Shown: one piece after another, positions 1 to 5,671 of the stretch
Numbering within the stretch: position 1 is the first letter of the stretch
Layout of the letters: each line of letters begins with the position of its first letter
Assembly (NCBI GenBank): GCA_030148625.1
Contig: JASBTC010000013.1
Location: 1-7,204, forward strand
Length of the DNA: 7,204 bases
Direction: 5' to 3'
Source: Sphingobium sp.
GTDB lineage: Bacteria; Pseudomonadota; Alphaproteobacteria; Sphingomonadales; Sphingomonadaceae
Translations under genes and position numbers: made by a program
Notes under the pieces: model-generated
Databases searched by the model: none
Seen by the model: only the letters and a program-made list of their open reading frames with translations
What the model was told of the DNA's origin: nothing

Positions 1-30
1 GGAATGACGTGAGCAGTTGAGCGAAGGTGC

Positions 31-48
31 CCCCGCTCCGCCGCGGGG
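31..48 (-). terminator. GC-rich hairpin after the GST gene, possible weak terminator
   Basis: A 6-bp perfect stem (CCCCGC at 31-36 pairing with GCGGGG at 43-48) encloses a 6-base loop, 11 bases downstream of the stop codon of the minus-strand glutathione transferase gene. The position suits transcript termination or 3'-end protection, but no run of T follows on either strand, so it is not a classical intrinsic terminator. It could equally be a short intergenic repeat unit of the GC-rich palindromic kind. The remaining bases of 1-58 show no coding signal: all three plus-strand frames are stopped within the first 20 bases. Confidence 0.3.
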
Positions 49-58
49 AGGATGATAC

Positions 59-763
59 TCACCCCTTTTTCGGGATCTCCAGCCCGCGCTGGACCGCCGG
101 GCGGGCAAGGCCGCGTTCGAGCCAGGCGGGGACGGCCTTGAGCGCGTCATAGTCGACGAGGTCGCGTGCCTCGTAAAAGCCGATCAGGTTGCGGACCCAC
201 CCCAGGGTCGTGATGTCGGCGATGGTGTAATCGTCGCCCATGATCCAAGTTCGATCCTTGAGACGATCTTCAAGGACACCAAGCAACCGCTTGGACTCGT
301 TCACATAACGTTCGAGCGGCCTTTTGTCCTCAATCGCGCGGCCTGCGAATTTGTGGAAGAATCCGACCTGGCCGAAGATCGGCCCGATCCCGGCATTCTG
401 GAAAAAGACCCACTGGATCGTCTCGTAGCGGCGGGCCGGATCGGAGGAGATCAACCGTCCGGTCTTGTCCGCCAGATAGAGCAGGATCGCACCCGATTCG
501 AACAAGGCGAGCGGCTGGCCGCCCGGCCCGTCGGGATCGATGATCGCCGGGATCTTCCCATTGGGATTGAGCGAGAGATATTCGGGGGTCCAGCTTTCAT
601 TGGCGCCGATATCGACCAGATGCGCCTCATGGGGCAGCCCCAGTTCCTCGAGCGCGATCGACACCTTCACGCCATTGGGCGTGTTGAGCGAATAAAGCTG
701 GATCCGGTCGGGATAGCTGGCCGGCCAGCGGGTCGTGATCGGGAATTGCGACAAATCTGACAT
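59..763 (-). CDS. Glutathione S-transferase family protein, Nu-class (YfcG/YghU/Ure2p-like)
   Basis: A 234-residue cytosolic protein with the two-domain GST layout. Residues about 20-103 form the thioredoxin-like domain. It contains the LYSLNTPNG segment, where T28 and N30 match the Thr/Asn pair that contacts glutathione sulfur in Nu-class enzymes in place of Tyr/Ser/Cys. It also has NPNGKIPAI with the cis-proline at P72, and FESGAILLYL, where E89-S90 bind the gamma-glutamyl group. Residues about 112-225 form the helical domain, including the N-capping box in DDYTIADI (T180, D183). Known relatives YfcG and YghU have disulfide-bond reductase and organic-hydroperoxide activity rather than classical conjugation, so redox or detoxification work is the likely role; the substrate is unknown. 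I chose the ATG at 763 because GAGG lies about 7 bases upstream and homology begins just after it. An upstream in-frame start at 925 would add 54 residues unlike the family. It is transcribed divergently from the epimerase gene. Confidence 0.9.
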   Translation of the reverse strand: MSDLSQFPITTRWPASYPDRIQLYSLNTPNGVKVSIALEELGLPHEAHLVDIGANESWTPEYLSLNPNGKIPAIIDPDGPGGQPLALFESGAILLYLADKTGRLISSDPARRYETIQWVFFQNAGIGPIFGQVGFFHKFAGRAIEDKRPLERYVNESKRLLGVLEDRLKDRTWIMGDDYTIADITTLGWVRNLIGFYEARDLVDYDALKAVPAWLERGLARPAVQRGLEIPKKG

Positions 764-792
764 GAGGCACCTCGGGCTGGAACGCTTGCCGG

Positions 793-820
793 TAGATAGG
801 GTCGCCACGGTCCGCCGCAA
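793..820 (-). promoter_or_regulatory. Candidate sigma-70-type promoter for the GST gene
   Basis: Read on the minus strand, TTGCGG (820-815) and TATCTA (798-793) are separated by 16 bases, and the -10-like element ends about 30 bases upstream of the GST start codon. This is a loose match to housekeeping promoter hexamers: TTG in the first half of -35, and TAT with partial identity in -10. The spacer 764-979 is the divergent intergenic region between the GST and epimerase genes and must hold promoters in both directions. I found no convincing plus-strand promoter, clear operator palindrome or riboswitch in it. Confidence 0.3.
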
Positions 821-979
821 GCGCTCACCAATCATCACGCCCGGCGTTTCGGCGCCACGCAAGGATATTTGCGAACGCCGATCGCAGCAAAGCGCGAAGA
901 CTGGACCCGTAACTGCAAAGCACATGATCGCGTGCGCGCTAACCGCTCCGCTTCACCGCGCATTGCAGGAGAAGCAGCG

Positions 980-1966
980 ATGGAAATGGAGATCGGCATC
1001 GAACGCTGGCCGATGCACACGCCCTTCCGCATATCCGGCATGGAATTCACCGACGCGGCGTTGCTGGTGATCCGCCTGCGCGACGGGAGATTCGTCGGTC
1101 GCGGAGAAGCCTGTGGCGCCTATTATCGTGGCGATGGCCCGGACCAGATGCGCGACATGGCGGAATCGGTGCGCGCCGAGATCGAGGCCGGTGCCGACCG
1201 GCAGCATCTTCAATCGCTTCTGCCCGCCTGCGGTGCGCGCAATGCGCTCGATTGCGCGATGTGGGAGCTGGAAGCGCGCCGATCCGCCCGTCCGGTCTGG
1301 GCGCTGGCCGGCCTTCCCGAAGTGACGCCGTTGCCCACAGTCTTCACCATCGGCATCGACACGCCCGGAGCCATGGCCATGCGCGCGATGACGATGACGC
1401 ATGCCACGGCGATCAAGCTCAAGCTTTCGGGCGATGGCGAGGATGCGGCGCGGGTTCACGCGGTACGCGCGTCGCGACCGGATGCATGGCTGGGGGTCGA
1501 CGGCAATCGCGGTTTTTCGATCGACGCCATCAACGCCCTGATGCCGACGCTGGATGCCGCCGGCGTCGCGTTGATCGAACAGCCGCTGGCGATCGGCGCC
1601 GAAGCGGACATGGCCGGACTGGACGGGTCGATCCCCACCGCCGCCGACGAAAGCGTGCAGGACATGGATGATCTCGAAGGGCTTGTCGGCCTGTTCGACA
1701 TCGTCAACATCAAGCTCGACAAATGCGGCGGCCTCACCCACGCGCTGGCGATGGAACAGCGCGCGCGCCAGCTGGGCTTTGGTGTGATGGTCGGCAACAT
1801 GACGGGCACGTCCTGGTCGCAAGCGCCGGCATTCGTGCTCGGCCAGCGCTGCGACTATCGCGACCTCGACGGCCCCACATTTCTTGCGGGCGACCGCGAT
1901 CCGGCGCTCTGGTATGCCGACGGCATGGTTCATTGCCCCGAAAGCGTTTGGGGTGGACCGGAATAA
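980..1966 (+). CDS. Dipeptide epimerase, enolase superfamily (muconate-lactonizing subgroup)
   Basis: A 328-residue enzyme of the L-Ala-D/L-Glu epimerase type. It interconverts stereoisomers by abstracting the alpha proton next to a carboxylate bound to Mg2+. The N-terminal capping domain spans about residues 1-110 and the TIM barrel about 115-310. All hallmark residues are visible: KLK with catalytic K148; metal ligands D174 (VDGN), E200 (IEQP) and D223 (ADES); and the opposing base K245 in NIKLDKCGG. A D-x-D motif (D295-L-D297) near the C-terminus is the feature that binds the dipeptide N-terminal ammonium in Ala-Glu epimerases. The ATG at 980 was chosen because GGAGAA lies 6 bases upstream and the capping domain starts immediately; the frame stays open to 869 without homology. 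The family also includes racemases of N-acetylated D-amino acids (DgcA type), so murein-peptide salvage and D-amino-acid catabolism are both possible. The neighbours, an amidase and a peptidase, favour peptide or amide breakdown. The exact substrate is unproven. Confidence 0.88.
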   Translation: MEMEIGIERWPMHTPFRISGMEFTDAALLVIRLRDGRFVGRGEACGAYYRGDGPDQMRDMAESVRAEIEAGADRQHLQSLLPACGARNALDCAMWELEARRSARPVWALAGLPEVTPLPTVFTIGIDTPGAMAMRAMTMTHATAIKLKLSGDGEDAARVHAVRASRPDAWLGVDGNRGFSIDAINALMPTLDAAGVALIEQPLAIGAEADMAGLDGSIPTAADESVQDMDDLEGLVGLFDIVNIKLDKCGGLTHALAMEQRARQLGFGVMVGNMTGTSWSQAPAFVLGQRCDYRDLDGPTFLAGDRDPALWYADGMVHCPESVWGGPE

Positions 1967-2017
1967 GGGCATGACGCACAACCACCGCGCCGATCGGTCA
2001 AGCATAGGCTCAAGATG

Positions 2018-2048
2018 GTGAAGACCGGCACAATCCGGACATTATGAT
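2018..2048 (+). promoter_or_regulatory. Possible promoter upstream of the amidase gene
   Basis: TATGAT at 2043-2048 matches 5 of 6 bases of the -10 consensus. The region 18-19 bases upstream (GTGAAG, 2018-2023) keeps only the TGA core of a -35. If used, transcription would start near 2055, about 40 bases before the ATG at 2095, and the alternative amidase start at 2044 would lie inside the -10 element. The 128-base gap after the epimerase stop leaves room for such a promoter, but the amidase gene may also be read through from the epimerase. Confidence 0.25.
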
Positions 2049-2094
2049 CGACGGTCCGAAATCCTCATCCGAACAACGGGAGATACAGACCGTC

Positions 2095-3528
2095 ATGCAT
2101 GCGCACACCGTTTCCGTCAGCGACGCGGACGCCCTATCGATCGGCCAGCTGGACGCGCATGGACAGGCGGCGCTGGTCGCGTCGGGCGAAATATCCGCCG
2201 CAGAACTGGTCGAAGCGGCGATCCTGCGGATCGAGCGGCTCGATCCCGTGCTCAATGCGATCACGTTCCGCGACTATGACGGCGCACGCCAGCGGGCGAA
2301 CCAGGCGTCGGGGCCGATGACGGGCGTCCCCTGGCTGGTCAAGGAAGGGCTCGACTATCCCGGCATGCCCAATCGCGCCGGGTCGCGATCGAAGCGCGAC
2401 GCGAAGCCCGGCACCGCCGCCTTCGATTACAGCACATTACTCGATGCGCAGGGGATCGTCGCGCTGGGCAAGACCAGTGCGCCCGAATTCGGCCTGTTGC
2501 CGACGACCGAGCCGTTGCTCTACGGCGCGACGCGCAATCCCTGGGCACTCCATCGATCGCCCGGCGGATCGTCGGGCGGCGCGGCCGCCGCCGTGGCGTC
2601 GGGCATGGTGCCGCTGGCGCATGCGGCGGATGGCGGCGGATCGATCCGCATCCCGGCAAGCTGCTGTGGTCTGGTCGGCATGAAGCCCGGACGCGGTGGC
2701 AATGTGCGTGCACGCGACCAGAATATCGTCGACGACCTGCTGGCCTGCGACACGCTGCTCTCGCGATCGGTGCGCGACGTCGCCTGGGCAACCGCGATCG
2801 GCGCCGGCCGGCCGCAGCGGGTGACCGGCCCCGGCAAGCGCCGGCTGACCATCGCAGTGATCCCCGAAAGCCTGGACGGCACGGCCCCCGCCCCCGAGGT
2901 CGCCGAAGTGCTCGATCGCGCGGCGGCGCTGTGCGCGGCGCTCTGCCACGAAGTCGTCACCCGCCCCCTGCCGGTCGACGGCGCCGCCGTGGCCGCGGCG
3001 TTCCGGACGATCTGGGGCTTTCTGGCACGCGATGTCGTGGCGCAGACCGTCGCGCGCATCGGCGCCGACGAGGCCGAACGGCAGCTCGAACCCTGGACGC
3101 TCGGCCTCGCCCGCTGGGGCGCCGGAATCGCCCTCGACGATGCCGACGCGCTGTTCAGCCAGGTCGGAACGGCGGCGGCGGCGATGGAGAGCTTTTTCGA
3201 GATGCACGACGTCATCCTCTCGCCGGTGCTCAGGCATCCCGCCGTGCATATCGGCGACCTCGCGCCGACCTGTGCGTTCGACGGACTGATGACGCGGATG
3301 TTCGACTATGTCTCCTATACGCCGCTGCACAATCTGAGCGGCAATCCCGCGATTTCGCTGCCGCTGTTCGCTGCGGCGGACGGCGTGCCGATCGGCAGCA
3401 TGTTCGCGGCCGCGCGCGGCCGGGAGGATCTGCTGCTCGCGCTTGCCTTCGAACTGGAAAGCGCGGCCCCCTGGAGCGACCGCTGGCCCGCCCATTCGAT
3501 CGCCGCAGGGTTTTCCGGCAATGGGTGA
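2095..3528 (+). CDS. Amidase-signature hydrolase, similar to 6-aminohexanoate cyclic-dimer hydrolase (NylA)
   Basis: A 477-residue amidase-signature enzyme that hydrolyses a carboxamide bond with a Ser-cisSer-Lys triad. The triad is complete. K83 lies in WLVKEG. The cis-serine S159 lies in the glycine-rich PGGSSGG. The nucleophile S183 lies in ADGGGSIRIPAS, 24 residues after S159, the spacing seen in characterised members. The following CCGLVGMKPGRG segment and the overall length resemble the NylA-type branch and related peptide or aryl amidases more than GatA, and no GatB/GatC partner is nearby. No signal peptide is seen, so it is probably cytoplasmic. The start is uncertain. ATG 2095 has GGGAG about 12 bases upstream, and the family-like sequence begins shortly after it. 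ATG 2044 would add 17 residues and has no visible Shine-Dalgarno. The last 8 bases overlap the M24 peptidase gene, suggesting translational coupling and linked functions. Family assignment is secure; cyclic-dimer or lactam activity is only an analogy. Confidence 0.9.
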   Translation: MHAHTVSVSDADALSIGQLDAHGQAALVASGEISAAELVEAAILRIERLDPVLNAITFRDYDGARQRANQASGPMTGVPWLVKEGLDYPGMPNRAGSRSKRDAKPGTAAFDYSTLLDAQGIVALGKTSAPEFGLLPTTEPLLYGATRNPWALHRSPGGSSGGAAAAVASGMVPLAHAADGGGSIRIPASCCGLVGMKPGRGGNVRARDQNIVDDLLACDTLLSRSVRDVAWATAIGAGRPQRVTGPGKRRLTIAVIPESLDGTAPAPEVAEVLDRAAALCAALCHEVVTRPLPVDGAAVAAAFRTIWGFLARDVVAQTVARIGADEAERQLEPWTLGLARWGAGIALDDADALFSQVGTAAAAMESFFEMHDVILSPVLRHPAVHIGDLAPTCAFDGLMTRMFDYVSYTPLHNLSGNPAISLPLFAAADGVPIGSMFAAARGREDLLLALAFELESAAPWSDRWPAHSIAAGFSGNG

Positions 3529-4189
3529 ACAACGCGCGCTTCACGAGCGCAGCGGGCCCGAATTCGACCCGGCGATGATGATCGAGGCACGGACGCACAC
3601 CCGCGCGGCGATCGAGGCGATCGCGCAAGGCATGACGCCGGGCATGGCGGAGGAGGATGCGCAGGCATATGCGCGCGCCACGCTCAAGGCGCGCGGACTG
3701 CTCCGTGGCTGGCACGGCGTGAAGCTGCGGTTCGGAACCAACACGCTCAAGGGCTTCGGCGACGCCTCCGATCCCGGGACGATATTGCGCGAGGACGATA
3801 TCTTCTTCATCGATATCGGCCCGGTCTGGCAGGGATATGAAGGCGATGGCGGGGACACTTTCGTGGTGGGGAACGACGCCGAGATGCATCGCGCCGCGAC
3901 CGATGTCCGTGCGATCTTCGACGCGACGCGCGCACGCTGGCTGGCGGATGGGCTGAGCGGGGCCGCGCTCTACCGTTTCGCCGCGGCGGAAGCGGAACGG
4001 CGTGGCTGGCAGCTCAATCTCGACATGTCCGGTCACCGCCTCTCGGATTTTCCGCATGCGGTGAAATATGACGGTGCGCTGATCGACAGCGATTTCTCAC
4101 CGTCCCCTGGACTGTGGGTACTCGAAATCCAGATCCGCCACCCGGAACGCCCGTTCGGCGCCTTTTACGAAGACCTGCTGCTCGCCTGA
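3521..4189 (+). CDS. M24 family metallopeptidase, catalytic domain only (prolidase/aminopeptidase P-like)
   Basis: A 222-residue protein consisting of little more than the pita-bread catalytic domain. The five expected dinuclear-metal ligands can be placed: D98 in FIDIGPV, D109 eleven residues later in YEGDGGD, H172 in MSGHRLSDF, E202 in VLEIQI and E217 in FYEDLLL. H179 (FPHA) matches the second active-site histidine. The 15-residue gap between the two glutamates fits Xaa-Pro dipeptidases better than methionine aminopeptidase. The N-terminal creatinase/prolidase domain is absent, so the protein is about half the length of classical prolidase. The GHRLSDFPHA stretch departs from the common GHG-(I/L)-G form, so substrate preference may differ. 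The ATG at 3521 overlaps the amidase stop (ATGGGTGA), with CAGGG about 10 bases upstream; a longer in-frame start at 3443 lies inside the amidase gene and is unlikely. It probably trims or hydrolyses products related to the amidase substrate. Creatinase-like or non-peptidase activity cannot be excluded. Confidence 0.85.
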   Translation: MGEQRALHERSGPEFDPAMMIEARTHTRAAIEAIAQGMTPGMAEEDAQAYARATLKARGLLRGWHGVKLRFGTNTLKGFGDASDPGTILREDDIFFIDIGPVWQGYEGDGGDTFVVGNDAEMHRAATDVRAIFDATRARWLADGLSGAALYRFAAAEAERRGWQLNLDMSGHRLSDFPHAVKYDGALIDSDFSPSPGLWVLEIQIRHPERPFGAFYEDLLLA

Positions 4190-4211
4190 GCGGGGCGCGG
4201 GGATGCCGGGC

Positions 4212-5648
4212 TCATGCCGCCATGCAGAGATATTTGAGCTCGAGATACTCCTCCAGCCCCTGACGGCCCCCTTCCCGGCCGAGGCCCGACTGCTTGATGC
4301 CGCCGAACGGCGCGACTTCGGTCGAGATCAGGCCGGTGTTGATGCCGACCATGCCGGTCTCGACCGCCTCGGCCACACGCCAGGCGCGTGCGAGGTCGGA
4401 TGTGTAAAGATAACCCGCCAGGCCGAAGATGCTGGCATTGGCGAGTGCGACCGCCTGATCCTCGGTTTCGAAGCGGATGACGGCGGCGAGCGGCCCGAAG
4501 GTCTCCTCATGGCTGACCAGCATGTCGGCGGTCACCCGGGTCAACAGGGTCGGCGCATAGGCGCTGCCCATGGTGCCACGGCTGCCGCCGGCGATCAGCC
4601 GCGCACCCTTCGCGAGCGCATCGGCGACATGCGCCTCGACCTTCATCACCGCATTTGCATCGATCAGCGGCCCGATATCGCTGGCCGGATCCAGCCCATG
4701 GCCTAGTTGCAGAGCGCGGATACGCGCGGCGAACCGGTCGACAAAGGCGTCATGAATGCCCGCCTGGACATAGAAGCGGTTGGTGCAGACGCAGGTCTGC
4801 CCGGCATTGCGGAATTTGGACAGGATCGCGCCGTCGACCGCCGCGTCGAGATCGGCATCGTCGAACACCAGAAACGGCGCATTGCCGCCCAGTTCGAGCG
4901 AGAGTTTCTTCACTGTGTCGGCCGATTGACGCATCAGCAGCCGTCCGGTCGCGGTGGAGCCCGTGAAGCTGATCTTGCGCACCAGTGGGCTGGCGGTGAG
5001 CTCACCGCCGAGCGCGGGCGCATCGCCGGTCACGATGTTGAACACGCCCGGCGGAACCCCCGCCTCCTCGCCCAGCACGCCAAGCGCCAGCGCCGACAGC
5101 GGCGTCTGTTCGGCGGGGTTGAGGACGATCGTGCAGCCCGCCGCCAGCGCGGGCGCGACCTTGCGCATGATCATGGCGGACGGAAAATTCCATGGCGTGA
5201 TCGCGCCGACCACGCCGATCGGCTGCCGAAGCACGATCAGTCGGCGATCGGCCGCATGTGCCGGGATCACCTCGCCATAGGCCCGCTTGCCTTCCTCGGC
5301 GAACCATTCGAGGAAGGCCGCCGAGTGGAGGATCTCCGCCATCGCTTCGCGCAGCGGCTTGCCCTGTTCGCGGGTCAGCAAGATTGCGAGCGCCTCTTGC
5401 TCCTCCAGCATCAGATCGTGCCAGCGCCGCAGGACACGGGCGCGCTCGCCCGCAGTCTGCCTGGACCAGCCAAACCCGGCCTGGCGCGCGGCATCGATCG
5501 CCCGGCGCGTTTCCCCCGCCCCCATCCATGGCACCCGGGCGATGGTTTCGCCCGTCGCCGGATCGTCGACGGCGATCATGCCACCGTCGTCGGCCGGCAC
5601 CCATTGGCCGTCGATGAAGCCCAGCGGCTTCAGCAATTCCCGCCCCAT
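4212..5648 (-). CDS. gabD: Succinate-semialdehyde dehydrogenase-type aldehyde dehydrogenase (GabD-like)
   Basis: A 478-residue cytosolic aldehyde dehydrogenase, full length for the GabD family. It oxidises a semialdehyde, classically succinate semialdehyde to succinate, with NAD(P)+. Visible residues are N154 of the oxyanion hole (TPWNF), general base E252 (LELGG), nucleophile C286 with C288 beside it (GQTCVC), and cofactor-ribose ligand E382 (EETFGP). R162, R280 and S442 align with the carboxylate-binding Arg-Arg-Ser of human succinate-semialdehyde dehydrogenase, which supports a semialdehyde acid as substrate. Glutarate or adipate semialdehyde are alternatives. The highly conserved lysine of the VLKPAE-type motif is Asn here (N177, codon AAC). 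E180 nearby would disfavour NADP+. The start ATG at 5648 has a strong AGGAG about 7 bases upstream. The gene follows the TonB-dependent receptor after 23 bases, so the two are probably one transcript. It converges on the M24 gene with a 22-base gap and no recognisable terminator. Confidence 0.92.
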   Translation of the reverse strand: MGRELLKPLGFIDGQWVPADDGGMIAVDDPATGETIARVPWMGAGETRRAIDAARQAGFGWSRQTAGERARVLRRWHDLMLEEQEALAILLTREQGKPLREAMAEILHSAAFLEWFAEEGKRAYGEVIPAHAADRRLIVLRQPIGVVGAITPWNFPSAMIMRKVAPALAAGCTIVLNPAEQTPLSALALGVLGEEAGVPPGVFNIVTGDAPALGGELTASPLVRKISFTGSTATGRLLMRQSADTVKKLSLELGGNAPFLVFDDADLDAAVDGAILSKFRNAGQTCVCTNRFYVQAGIHDAFVDRFAARIRALQLGHGLDPASDIGPLIDANAVMKVEAHVADALAKGARLIAGGSRGTMGSAYAPTLLTRVTADMLVSHEETFGPLAAVIRFETEDQAVALANASIFGLAGYLYTSDLARAWRVAEAVETGMVGINTGLISTEVAPFGGIKQSGLGREGGRQGLEEYLELKYLCMAA

Positions 5649-5654
5649 CGGGCT

Positions 5655-5662
5655 CTCCTCGA
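5655..5662 (-). promoter_or_regulatory. Strong ribosome-binding site of the aldehyde dehydrogenase gene
   Basis: Read on the minus strand, the 23-base gap between the receptor stop codon and the dehydrogenase start contains GAGGAGAG, ending about 6 bases before the ATG. This is the best Shine-Dalgarno in the window and fixes the start at 5648. The short gap leaves little room for an independent promoter, which supports co-transcription with the receptor. Confidence 0.7.
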
Positions 5663-5671
5663 ACCCGATCG

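Noticed and set aside
764..925. N-terminal extension of the GST to an ATG at 925
   Set aside because: The extra 54 residues are unlike the family, and a good Shine-Dalgarno sits just before the ATG at 763. The region is better explained as the divergent promoter spacer.
953..2005. 350-codon open frame antisense to the epimerase gene
   Set aside because: It mirrors the epimerase gene in a high-GC region, is rich in Arg/His/Gly/Ala low-information sequence, matches no family I recognise, and the plus strand encodes a complete catalytic set.
1971..2021. 16-codon ORF between the epimerase and amidase genes, considered as a leader peptide
   Set aside because: It has no convincing ribosome-binding site, no run of a regulatory amino acid, and no attenuator-like hairpin and T-tract after it.
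2437..3495. 352-codon open frame antisense to the amidase gene
   Set aside because: Shadow frame caused by GC-biased third positions. Composition is dominated by Arg, Ala and Gly, and the opposite strand encodes an intact amidase.
2095..3528. Assignment of the amidase as GatA (Glu-tRNA amidotransferase subunit A)
   Set aside because: No gatB or gatC is adjacent, and the sequence around the nucleophile and the C-terminal half look closer to catabolic amidases of the NylA type.
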